Assembly (NCBI RefSeq): GCF_006715395.1 | Contig: NZ_VFNC01000002.1 | Span: 2,418,001 to 2,482,000 of the forward strand | Direction of reading: 5' to 3' | From: Streptomyces sp. SLBN-31 | GTDB taxonomy: Bacteria > Actinomycetota > Actinomycetes > Streptomycetales > Streptomycetaceae | Length of the DNA: 64,000 nucleotides | Shown here: positions 25,469 through 37,688 of the stretch, piece by piece | Position numbering within the stretch: the first letter of the stretch is position 1 | Layout: each line of letters starts with the position of its first letter | Program-made: the position numbers and the translations under genes | The notes under the pieces: model-generated | Seen by the model: only the letters and a program-made list of their open reading frames with translations | What the model was told of the DNA's origin: nothing | The model's database searches: none

Positions 25469-27089
25469 GCTCCCGGTACTCCTCCCGCGTCGGCTTCTCC
25501 ACATGCGTCCCGGGCCCGAACATGGCGCGGGCCAGCTGGGCCCGGACCCGCTGGGAGACGGTCACCGGCCTGCGCACCCCGTTGGCGTCCACGCGCGGCC
25601 CGATCTCATAGGGCGGGTTCTGCTCGTGCTGGGTGAGGGTGAACAGCTGGTCCTGCGGGAGCGGCTCGTGCACCTCGACGAACTCGCCGTTCGGCAGCCG
25701 GGTGATGGTGCCGGTCTCCCTGCCGTGCAGCACCTTGTCCCGGTCCCGGTGCTGCAGACCCATGCAGACCCGTTGGGTGACGACGAAGGCGACGACCGGC
25801 GCAACGAAGAAGGCGATCCGCACGAACCAGGTGATCGCGTTGATGGACAGATGCAGATGCGTGGCCACGATGTCGTTGCCGCCGCCGATCAGCAGCACCA
25901 CGTACAGCGCCAGCCAGGCCACGCCCAGCCCGGTGCGCACGGGCACGTTGCGCGGCCGGTCCAGGATGTGGTGCTCACGTCTGTCACCGGTGATCCACGC
26001 CTCGACGAAGGGATACAGCCCCAGGACGAGCAGGAGCAGCGGGAAGAGGGAGAAGGGGATGAGGACGCCCAGCACCAGGGTGTGGCCCCAGGCGTTGATC
26101 TCCCATCCCGGCATCACCCGGATCAGGCCCTCGGAGAAGCCGAGGTACCAGTCGGGCTGGGCGCCCGTGGTGACGAGATCCGGGCGGTAGGGCCCGAAGG
26201 CCCACACGGGGTTGATGCTCGCGATGCCGCCCATGACCGCCAGCACGCCGAAGACGAGGAAGAAGAAGCCGCCCGCCTTGGCCATGTAGACCGGCAGGAA
26301 GGGCATGCCGACCACGGTCTTCTGGTCGCGTCCGGGCCCCGGGTACTGGGTGTGCTTGTGGTAGAAGACCAGGATCAGGTGGGCGACCACGAGTCCCAGC
26401 ATCAGCCCGGGCAGCAGCAGGACGTGCACCGGGAAGAGCCGCGAGATGATGTCGTGGCCCGGGAACTCGCCGCCGAACAGGAACATCGACAGGTATGTCC
26501 CGACGATCGGGATCGACAGGATCGCGCCGTCGGCGAAGCGGATGCCGGTGCCGGAGAGCAGGTCGTCGGGGAGCGAGTAGCCGGTCAGGCCGGTGATGAT
26601 GCCGAGCATCAGCAGGGTCCAGCCGAACAGCCAGTTGACCTCGCGGGGCTTGCGGAAGGCGCCGGTGAAGAACACCCGCATCATGTGCACCAGCATGCCG
26701 GTGACGAAGACCAGCGCCGCCCAGTGGTGGATCTGCCGGATCAGCAGTCCGCCGCGCACGTCGAAGCTGATGTCGAGCGTGGACTCGTACGCCCGGGTCA
26801 TGCTGACGCCGTTCAGCGGCACGTACGAGCCGTGGTAGACGACCTCGACGCCGCTGGGCTCGAAGAACAGGGTCAGGTAGATGCCGGTGAGGATCAGGAT
26901 GATGAAGCTGTACAGGCAGACCTCGCCGAGCATGAAGGACCAGTGGTCCGGAAAGACCTTGCGCATGTTGGCCTTGGCCAGCGCGTAGAGGCCCAGCCGC
27001 CCGTCGGCCCAGTCGGCGACCTTCTCGCCCTTGCCCGCGGGCTCCCTGCCCACGAAAGCCCTGTCGTTCTCCGCACGTGCGCCGTCCAT
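25443..27089 (-). CDS. cytochrome b subunit, stand-alone QcrB paralogue
   Basis: The ~548-residue membrane protein has the N-terminal cytochrome b core with the two haem-ligand His pairs (RQIHHWAALVFVTGMLVHMM and FPVHVLLLPGLMLGLVVAH). It also has the Q-site motif PDWY (GAQPDWYLGF) and a long actinobacterial C-terminal extension. QcrB normally works with QcrA (Rieske) and QcrC (di-haem c), which are not in this window. I prefer the ATG at 27087-27089 (GGGGAGG 10 bases upstream); an in-frame ATG at 27116 is possible. It ends inside the convergent dehydrogenase gene. It is likely an accessory or duplicated cytochrome b. Confidence 0.88.
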   Translation of the reverse strand: MDGARAENDRAFVGREPAGKGEKVADWADGRLGLYALAKANMRKVFPDHWSFMLGEVCLYSFIILILTGIYLTLFFEPSGVEVVYHGSYVPLNGVSMTRAYESTLDISFDVRGGLLIRQIHHWAALVFVTGMLVHMMRVFFTGAFRKPREVNWLFGWTLLMLGIITGLTGYSLPDDLLSGTGIRFADGAILSIPIVGTYLSMFLFGGEFPGHDIISRLFPVHVLLLPGLMLGLVVAHLILVFYHKHTQYPGPGRDQKTVVGMPFLPVYMAKAGGFFFLVFGVLAVMGGIASINPVWAFGPYRPDLVTTGAQPDWYLGFSEGLIRVMPGWEINAWGHTLVLGVLIPFSLFPLLLLVLGLYPFVEAWITGDRREHHILDRPRNVPVRTGLGVAWLALYVVLLIGGGNDIVATHLHLSINAITWFVRIAFFVAPVVAFVVTQRVCMGLQHRDRDKVLHGRETGTITRLPNGEFVEVHEPLPQDQLFTLTQHEQNPPYEIGPRVDANGVRRPVTVSQRVRAQLARAMFGPGTHVEKPTREEYRELTSGDHHH

Positions 27090-27158
27090 ACGTTCGTCGC
27101 CTCCCCGTCGGATCATCCTCAGGGTGGCACGCCCGGCCCCGCCGAGCCAACGGTGCGG

Positions 27159-27884
27159 TCAGGCAGACGGCAGTATCCCCAGGTCCCGGGCGGCCACCAG
27201 CCACTTGGGGAACTCGGCCACGAGACGGTCGTACAGCTCCGCGTCCGACACCTTCCGCGGATCCGCGCCCGCGTGGAAGAACCCGGCGTTGTCCACCACC
27301 CGCTTGTGCGGCACCGCCAGCTCGTCCAGCCTGCGCAGGAAGTCGAACTGCTTGCTGCCCGGGTCCCCGAAGCCCACGAACTGCCAGAACAGCGGCAGCC
27401 GGGCCGCCTTGCACAGATACCGCTCGGCGGCGAGCTTGTTGATCGGTCCGCCGTCGGTCTGGAAGACGACCAGCGCGGGGTGGGTGGAGCCGCTGCCGAG
27501 GTAGTGGTCGATGACCGCGTCCATGGCCAGGTGGTAGCTGGTCTTGCCCATGTGCCCGAGCCCGGCCACGATCTCGTCGATCCGACCCTGGTGGCCGGCG
27601 AGCGCGATGTCGGTCTCGGCGTCGACGTCCGTCGAGAAGAAGACCACCGGCACGCGCCCGTCGTCGTCGAGGTGCGCGGACAGGCCGAGCACCCGGTCGG
27701 CGAGGGCCTGCACGCTGCCGTCCTTGTAGTACGGCTTCATCGACCCCGAGTAGTCGACGACGAGGTACACCGCGGCCCGCAGCCCGCCCAGCCCGTGCTT
27801 CTCGAGCGACACCCCGGCGCTCTTGTAGAGGCTGACCAGGGCGGGGGCGGTCTCCTCGACCTTCTTCAGACTGATCGCAACCAT
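27159..27884 (-). CDS. VWA-domain protein (TerF/TerY-like)
   Basis: The 241-residue protein is a single von Willebrand factor A domain. The MIDAS motif DYSGS is in AVYLVVDYSGSMKPYY (about residue 44), followed by VVFFSTDVD and LVVFQTDGGP. The N-terminal VSLEKHGL segment is typical of proteins linked to TerD-family stress systems. It would bind a metal-dependent partner in the cytosol. No terD-like gene is adjacent. The start ATG at 27884 follows GGGAG. Role is otherwise unknown. Confidence 0.82.
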   Translation of the reverse strand: MVAISLKKVEETAPALVSLYKSAGVSLEKHGLGGLRAAVYLVVDYSGSMKPYYKDGSVQALADRVLGLSAHLDDDGRVPVVFFSTDVDAETDIALAGHQGRIDEIVAGLGHMGKTSYHLAMDAVIDHYLGSGSTHPALVVFQTDGGPINKLAAERYLCKAARLPLFWQFVGFGDPGSKQFDFLRRLDELAVPHKRVVDNAGFFHAGADPRKVSDAELYDRLVAEFPKWLVAARDLGILPSA

Positions 27885-27985
27885 GGCCCCTACTCTCCCA
27901 TCCCTCACATCCGTTCGTTATTTTGTTCGCCGCCGACCCCACCGGCTCACCATCCCGTCCCATTGCGCTTTCCGAGGAGCCGGCC

Positions 27986-28852
27986 GTGGAGTCCGAGTCC
28001 ACCGTCACCACCTGCTACCGCCATCCCCGGGTGGAGTCCCACGTCCGCTGCACCCGCTGCGACCGTTACATCTGCCCCGACTGCATGCGGGAGGCGGCCG
28101 TCGGCCACCAGTGCCCGGAGTGCGTGCGGGAGGGGGCGCGGTCGGTACGGCAGGCGCGTACGGCGTTCGGCGGTCGCGTCACCGCGGCGCCGACGGTGAC
28201 GTACGTGCTCATCGCGTTGAACGTGCTGGCCTACCTGGGCGAGATGGTGCGGCCCTCGATCGTGGACCGGTTCGACATGCTGGGCACCGTGCCCGTCGGC
28301 TACCTTCCCGAGGGTGTCGCCCACGGCGAGTGGTACCGCCTGCTGACCGGGGCGTTCCTGCATCTGCCGCCCACCGACGGCACGTTCGGGATCCTGCACA
28401 TCGTGATGAACATGGTGTCGCTGTGGAACATCGGCCGGGTCGTCGAGATGCAGCTCGGCCGGGTCCGCTACCTCGCCCTGTACCTGCTGTCGGCGCTGGG
28501 CGGTTCGGTCCTCGTCCTGCTGATCGCGCCGACCACGCCCACGCTGGGGGCGTCCGGCGCGATCTTCGGGCTCGGGGCCGCGTACTACGTCATGGCCCGG
28601 CGCCTGGGCGCCGACATGAACGCCGTCAACCGCTTCATGGCGGGCCTGCTGCTGTGGCTGGTGATATCGGCGTGGATCACCTCCTGGCAGGGCCACCTCG
28701 GCGGTCTGCTGGCGGGCGGCCTGGTGACACTGGCGTACGCCTATGCCCCGCGCGACAGCCGCCGCACCCTCGTCCAGGTGGGCGCCTGCCTCGCCCTGCT
28801 GGCGCTGCTGGTGATCCTGGCGATGGCGAAGGTCGCGGAGCTGACGATCTGA
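27986..28852 (+). CDS. rhomboid-family intramembrane serine protease with N-terminal zinc-binding segment
   Basis: The 288-residue protein begins with a small Cys/His-rich domain (CYRHPRVESHVRC, CTRCDRYICPDC, HQCPEC) resembling a B-box-type zinc finger. Six or more membrane helices follow. The rhomboid catalytic Ser is in LGASGAIFGLG and the His in WQGHLGGLLAG; HIVMNMVSLW supplies the oxyanion region. It cleaves membrane proteins within the bilayer; substrates are unknown. A GAGGAG site 6 bases before the GTG at 27986 fixes the start, despite an open upstream TTG. Confidence 0.9.
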   Translation: MESESTVTTCYRHPRVESHVRCTRCDRYICPDCMREAAVGHQCPECVREGARSVRQARTAFGGRVTAAPTVTYVLIALNVLAYLGEMVRPSIVDRFDMLGTVPVGYLPEGVAHGEWYRLLTGAFLHLPPTDGTFGILHIVMNMVSLWNIGRVVEMQLGRVRYLALYLLSALGGSVLVLLIAPTTPTLGASGAIFGLGAAYYVMARRLGADMNAVNRFMAGLLLWLVISAWITSWQGHLGGLLAGGLVTLAYAYAPRDSRRTLVQVGACLALLALLVILAMAKVAELTI

Positions 28853-28861
28853 ACGCCCCGC

Positions 28862-28960
28862 TCAGGGCCCCCACTCCTCCCGCAGCACCTCCTCGGCCGG
28901 CTTTCCGCGGGGCGTGTAGGCGAGCTTCACCGGTGTCTCACCGCTGTCCGGCCAGTCGTC
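28862..28960 (-). pseudogene. C-terminal remnant of an unidentified gene
   Basis: About 32 codons read WPDSGETPVKLAYTPRGK and then PAEEVLREEWGP before a TGA at 28862-28864. Codon use fits the organism. No start or upstream domain remains. I do not recognise the family. Confidence 0.4.
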
Positions 28961-28965
28961 CCAGC

Positions 28966-29210
28966 AAGCGGGACCCCGCCTATCCGGGCGGTCAGCGGTT
29001 CCTGGCGACCGGCCGGACACCGTATCCGGTCGGCCGGTGGTACGACGTGACGGTCGAGCAGCGGGGCGGGGTGCTGTCGGTGTCGGTGGGCGGCAAGCCG
29101 CTGGTGACGTTCACGGACGCCGAACCCCTACAGCCGGGGCAGGGCGGGGGCGTACACCGAGGACGCGACCGTGAAGTTCGAGGTTCTGAAGGCGAGTTCG
29201 GGCCGATAAA
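28966..29210 (+). pseudogene. remnant of a secreted carbohydrate-binding or hydrolase domain
   Basis: The fragment reads YPVGRWYDVTVEQRGGVLSV, then GGKPLVTFTDAEPLQPG, and after a frameshift near 29150 YTEDATVKFEVL. This is the C-terminal strand pattern of DUF1080 or concanavalin-like beta-sandwich domains. No start, no signal peptide and an internal frameshift mean it is not functional. Confidence 0.55.
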
Positions 29211-29213
29211 GGC

Positions 29214-29283
29214 GATGGCGCCTGCCCTCAGTCCGGTCGGGGACTGGGCAGACGCCATCTGTGTTCCGTACGCCTTTGTACGG
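29214..29283 (-). terminator. paired hairpins downstream of gltBD
   Basis: The first hairpin spans 29214-29259 (GATGGCG/CGCCATC outer stem with CTGCC/GGCAG and CAGTCC/GGACTG inside). The second is CCGTAC/GTACGG at 29266-29283. Both lie just past the gltD stop at 29303 on the minus strand. Confidence 0.7.
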
Positions 29284-29302
29284 GACGCTTTATGACAGGC
29301 CG

Positions 29303-30755
29303 TCAGACCATCAGGGAGCGGTCCGTCGGCCGGATCGGGGCCGGCAGGTCGCTGGCACCGGTCAGGAAGCGGTCGCAGCCGCGGGCGGCGGAGCGGCCCT
29401 CGGCGATCGCCCACACGATGAGCGACTGGCCGCGGCCGGCGTCACCGGCGACGAAGACGCCCGGCACGTTGGTCTGGAAGTCGGCGTCGCGGGCGATGTT
29501 GCCGCGCTCGTCGAGCTCCAGGCCGAACTGCTCGACCAGACCGTTCTCCCGGTCGGTGCCGGTGAAGCCCATGGCCAGGGTCACCAGCTGGGCCGGGATC
29601 TTGCGCTCGGTGCCCGGCTTCGGGGTCAGCCGGCCCTCGATGAACTCCACCTCGGTGAGGTGCAGCCACTGGACGTTGCCGTCCTCGTCGCCCTCGAAGT
29701 GGGTCGTGGAGACGGAGTAGACCCGCTCGCCGCCCTCCTCGTGCGCGGAGGTGACCTTGTACAGCATCGGGAAGGTCGGCCACGGCTGGTTCGGGTTCCG
29801 CTCCTCGCCCGGGCGGGGCATGATCTCCAGCTGCGTGACGGAGGCCGCGCCCTGGCGGTGGGCGGTGCCCACGCAGTCGGCGCCGGTGTCGCCACCGCCG
29901 ATGACCACGACGTGCTTGCCCTCGGCCGAGATCGGGGAGGTGACGTAGTCGCCCTCCTGGACCTTGTTGGCCAGCGGCAGGTACTCCATCGCCTGGTAGA
30001 TGCCCTTCAGCTCCCGCCCGGGGACGGGGAGATCACGGGCGGTGGTGGCACCGGCGGCGATGACGACCGCGTCGTACCGCTTCTTCAGGTCGGTCGCCTT
30101 GAGATCGCGGCCGATCTCCACGCCGGTACGGAAGCGGGTGCCCTCCGCGCGCATCTGCTCGATACGGCGGTTGATGTGCCGCTTCTCCATCTTGAACTCG
30201 GGGATGCCGTAGCGCAGCAGACCGCCGATGCGGTCGGCCCGCTCGTACACGGCGACGGTGTGGCCCGCCCGGGTCAGCTGCTGGGCGGCGGCCAGGCCGG
30301 CCGGGCCCGAGCCGATGACGGCGACCGTCTTGCCCGACAGGCGCTCGGGGATCTGCGCGTCGACGGTGCCGGCGTCCCACGCCTTGTCGATGATCGAGAC
30401 CTCGACGTTCTTGATGGTGACGGCCGGCTGGTTGATGCCGAGCACGCACGCCGACTCGCACGGAGCCGGGCACAGACGGCCGGTGAACTCCGGGAAGTTG
30501 TTCGTGGCGTGCAGGCGCTCGGAGGCCGCCGTCCAGTCCTCGCGGTAGGCGTAGTCGTTCCACTCGGGGATCAGGTTCCCCAGCGGACAGCCGTTGTGGC
30601 AGAACGGGATGCCGCAGTCCATGCACCGGCCGGCCTGCTTGCTGATGATCGGCAGCAGGGAGCCGGGGACGTAGACCTCGTTCCAGTCCTTGACGCGCTC
30701 CTCGACGGGACGGGACTTGGCGACCTCGCGGCCGTGGTTCAGAAAGCCCTTCGGG

Positions 30756-30763
<8 letters not shown>
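29303..30763 (-). CDS. gltD: glutamate synthase (NADPH) small subunit
   Basis: The 486-residue protein supplies electrons to GltB for glutamate formation from glutamine and 2-oxoglutarate. Two N-terminal Cys clusters for [4Fe-4S] centres are visible ([14 protein letters not shown] and CPAPCESAC). An FAD-binding [13 protein letters not shown] and an NADPH-binding GGGDTGADC follow. Its start lies inside the gltB 3' end (8-base overlap) with GGAGG 9 bases upstream, so the subunits are coupled. Two hairpins follow. Confidence 0.96.
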
Positions 30764-35348
<4,585 letters not shown>

Positions 35349-35421
35349 CGGCTCTCCCGTCGTCGTCTCAAGTGGCATGCAGATTGCCGAGGGACGACGT
35401 TGGCCCTCTGCGGAGTGCAAA

Positions 35422-35437
35422 ATTTCGTGCAGGTTAC
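35422..35437 (-). promoter_or_regulatory. GlnR-like box proximal to gltB
   Basis: On the minus strand GTAAC, six bases, then GAAAT matches the GlnR half-site pair GTnAC-n6-GAAAC with one mismatch. It is about 75 bases upstream of the gltB start. GlnR is the global nitrogen regulator of Streptomyces. Binding is inferred. Confidence 0.5.
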
Positions 35438-35652
35438 ATGATGGAGCGATTCTCGGGAACCGGGATATCCCGTTCCAACATGCGGACACCGCACGGCTGC
35501 GGCGCGGGTACCGCGCCTGCGGTGGAGGCTATGGGGGCCGAACGGGACAGATCGGTGTCCGTCGACCCGAAAGGCGGGGAGGGCTGCGTCACCCTTCCCG
35601 CGAGTGCGCGGCAGGCCTCATTGCCCACAGCGCTTACGGCTCATGCCCGGTG

Positions 35653-35679
35653 GTCAACCATTCGAAACCAGCGAGTAAC
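35653..35679 (+). promoter_or_regulatory. GlnR-like tandem box distal to gltB
   Basis: GTCAA-n6-GAAAC-n6-GTAAC follows the tandem spacing of GlnR a/b sites, with one mismatch in the first element and perfect second and third elements. A fourth element is not conserved. It lies about 305 bases from the gltB start and close to the 3' end of the VIT gene. Confidence 0.45.
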
Positions 35680-35682
35680 GGC

Positions 35683-35708
35683 TACTTATGCGGTCCAACG
35701 CATAAGTA
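35683..35708 (-). terminator. hairpin terminator after the VIT-family gene
   Basis: A perfect 10-bp stem (TACTTATGCG with CGCATAAGTA) with a 6-base loop lies 10 bases beyond the VIT stop. It is AT-richer than its surroundings and partly abuts the distal GlnR-like box. Confidence 0.65.
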
Positions 35709-35717
35709 CCAGCCGCA

Positions 35718-36449
35718 CTATCCTACGGCCGTTCCGAAGAAGCTGCCCAGGGCGTACGTCACACCCGCCGCGGCACCACCGAGAGCGAGCTGACGCAGCC
35801 CGCTGTACCACCAGCTCCGGGCGGTCACCCGAGCCACCACCGCACCGCAGGCGAACAGCCCGAAGAGCGCGAGCAGCAGGGCCGGCCACAGCGCGGTCGC
35901 ACCGAGCAGATACGGCAGCACGGGCAGCAGGGCGCCCAGCGCGAAGGAACCGAACGAGGAGACGGCGGCGACGAGCGGCGAGGGCAGGTCGCTCGGGTCG
36001 ATCCCGAGCTCCTCGCGGGCGTGGATCTCCAGGGCCTGCTCGGGGTCCTTCGACAGCTGCCGGGCGACCTCGCGGGCCAGCGCGGGCTCGACGCCCCGGG
36101 CCTCGTACAGGGCCGCCAGCTCGGCCTCCTCGTCGGCCGGGTGCTTGCGCAGCTCGGCACGCTCCACGGCCAGCTCGGCCTCGACGAGCTCGCGCTGAGA
36201 GGCGACGGAGGTGTACTCTCCGGCGGCCATCGAGAAGGCGCCCGCGGCGAGTCCGGCCAGCCCGGTCAGCACGAGGGTGCTCGGGCTCACGGCCCCGCCC
36301 GCCACACCGGTCATCAGCGCGAGGTTGGACACCAGCCCGTCCATGGCCCCGAACACCGCCGGCCGCAGCCAGCCCCCGTTGACGTCCCGGTGCGTGTGGT
36401 TGTCGCGGTGCGCCTCGTGGAGCGTGGCCTCGGTCTCGATGATCGCCAT
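35718..36449 (-). CDS. VIT1/CCC1-family Fe/Mn transporter
   Basis: The 243-residue membrane protein has the family's N-terminal LRPAVFGAMDGLVSNLALMTG helix, MAAGEYTSVASQRE, and a cytosolic Glu-rich helical segment (ELVEAELAVERAELRKHP). A second membrane half follows (three helices from about residue 160). VIT/CCC1 proteins move Fe2+ or Mn2+ out of the cytosol. Iron-box-like repeats lie just upstream, consistent with metal regulation. It is a single-gene unit. Confidence 0.88.
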   Translation of the reverse strand: MAIIETEATLHEAHRDNHTHRDVNGGWLRPAVFGAMDGLVSNLALMTGVAGGAVSPSTLVLTGLAGLAAGAFSMAAGEYTSVASQRELVEAELAVERAELRKHPADEEAELAALYEARGVEPALAREVARQLSKDPEQALEIHAREELGIDPSDLPSPLVAAVSSFGSFALGALLPVLPYLLGATALWPALLLALFGLFACGAVVARVTARSWWYSGLRQLALGGAAAGVTYALGSFFGTAVG

Positions 36450-36467
36450 AGCGGGGGTCCCCCAAGG

Positions 36468-36491
36468 AAGCTAAGCCAAAGCTAACTTTGG
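36468..36491 (-). promoter_or_regulatory. iron-box-like inverted repeat upstream of the VIT gene
   Basis: AAGCTAAGCCAAAGCTAAC (36468-36486) resembles the 19-base DmdR/IdeR iron box at about 13 positions. It overlaps a perfect inverted repeat CCAAAG-n4-CTTTGG (36476-36491). It is 19 bases from the start codon, where a repressor would block transcription or initiation. Confidence 0.4.
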
Positions 36492-36552
36492 ACAATGTCT
36501 ACTCTTCGACAACACGGAACCTACGCCTTCGCATTCCCGTCCGCCAGCAAGG

Positions 36553-36571
36553 AAAGGCTGAGCTAACCTGC
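36553..36571 (-). promoter_or_regulatory. second iron-box-like element upstream of the VIT gene
   Basis: On the minus strand the site contains AGGTTAG, a perfect iron-box half, followed by a weaker second half ending AGCCT. It is 104 bases upstream of the VIT start and 149 bases upstream of the divergent operon. Confidence 0.35.
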
Positions 36572-36719
36572 GCTTTTGCGATGTCGACCGGGTGACATGA
36601 GCCCTCTGGAGGCTGGGGTCAACCGCCGATGGTGGGACTTATCCGCAAAGGGTTCCGCGTCCCTGTGCGGACGAAGGGTTCCGCGCCCTGTACGGACCCC
36701 CCTCCCGGAGAGGCCCCGT

Positions 36720-37688
36720 ATGGCATCGATCCGCGAACGCGCACGCGGCGCACTGCTCGGTCTGGCGGTCGGGGACGCCCTCGGGGCACCCGCCGAGAAC
36801 CTGAAACCGTCGGAGATCCGGGCCCGTTGGGGCCGTATCACCGGCTACGTAGCGGAAGAACCGGCCGGCACGGACGACACGGAGTACGCGATCTTCTCCG
36901 GTCTGCTCCTGGCCCGCCACGGCTCGGCCCTCACGCCGGCCCATGTGGAGGCGGCCTGGCACGAGTGGATCGCGGACCGCGCGGAGGGGCCCTTCCGCGG
37001 AGCGGGCTTCAGCGAACGCGGCACGCTGCAGAACCTCCGCCGCGGCCTCGCGGCCCCCATCTCGGCCCAGCACCGGCACGCCTGGAGCGACGGCCTGGCC
37101 ATGCGCGCGGCCCCCTTCGGCGTCTTCGCGGCGGGCCGCCCGGCCGAGGCGGCCCGGCTGGCGGCGATCGACGGCTCGGTGAGTCACGAGGGCGAGGGCA
37201 TCTACGGCGGCCAGGCGGTGGCGGCCGGGGTGGCCGCGGCGATGGCGGGAGCCCCGCCGACCGCCGTGGTGGCCTCGGCCCTGGCGGTCGTCCCCGACGA
37301 CTCCTGGACGGCCCGCTCCCTGCGCCGCGCGGTCACGGTGGCCCACCGCGGCGAACGGGCCGTCCGCTCGGCGGTCGTCATCGGCGGCTACCCCTGGACC
37401 GACCTGGCCCCGGAAGCCGTGGCCCTGGCGTTCGGCGCGTACGCGGCGGCCGACGGCGACTTCCGCGACGCGGTCCTCACCGCGGTGAACATGGGCCGCG
37501 ACGCCGACACCACGGCCGCGGTCGCGGGCGCGCTGGCGGGGGCGACGCGGGGTGAGGCGGAGATCCCGCGTGAGTGGGCGGCGGCGATCGGCCCGGCACG
37601 GGGAAGCTGCCTGCCGGCGATGGCGGGCCACCACGTCCTGGAGGTGGCCGACCTGCTGACGGCGGCCTTGACGGAGGCAACACCATGA
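36720..37688 (+). CDS. ADP-ribosylglycohydrolase family protein 1
   Basis: The 322-residue DraG/ARH-fold protein has the N-terminal GLAVGDALGAPAE, the metal-binding TDDTEYAI, and the C-terminal ligand motif NMGRDADTTAAVAGALAG. All key acidic residues for two Mg2+ ions are present, so it is probably active. Family members remove ADP-ribose from proteins or split ADP-ribosyl or ribosyl compounds. GGAG lies about 11 bases before the ATG at 36720. It is the first gene of a seven-gene coupled operon (to 44447). Confidence 0.88.
   Translation: MASIRERARGALLGLAVGDALGAPAENLKPSEIRARWGRITGYVAEEPAGTDDTEYAIFSGLLLARHGSALTPAHVEAAWHEWIADRAEGPFRGAGFSERGTLQNLRRGLAAPISAQHRHAWSDGLAMRAAPFGVFAAGRPAEAARLAAIDGSVSHEGEGIYGGQAVAAGVAAAMAGAPPTAVVASALAVVPDDSWTARSLRRAVTVAHRGERAVRSAVVIGGYPWTDLAPEAVALAFGAYAAADGDFRDAVLTAVNMGRDADTTAAVAGALAGATRGEAEIPREWAAAIGPARGSCLPAMAGHHVLEVADLLTAALTEATP

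Larger units (their letters stand above)
28853..29302. other. 450-base region with gene remnants and gltD terminators
   Basis: No intact gene is seen. Two short coding-like remnants in opposite orientation (listed separately) are followed by two hairpins near gltD. Third-position G/C remains strong in both remnants, so this is decayed coding DNA rather than ordinary intergenic sequence. Confidence 0.7.
35349..35717. other. 369-base upstream region of gltB
   Basis: This gap carries the gltB promoter region, two GlnR-like box arrangements and a hairpin at the VIT gene end (all listed). A 64-codon minus-strand frame (35434-35628) is open, but it has no convincing ribosome-binding site or recognisable content. 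I see no further gene. Confidence 0.6.

Noticed and set aside
35434..35628. 64-codon minus-strand frame in the gltB leader
   Set aside because: No convincing ribosome-binding site or recognisable sequence; it lies across the promoter region.
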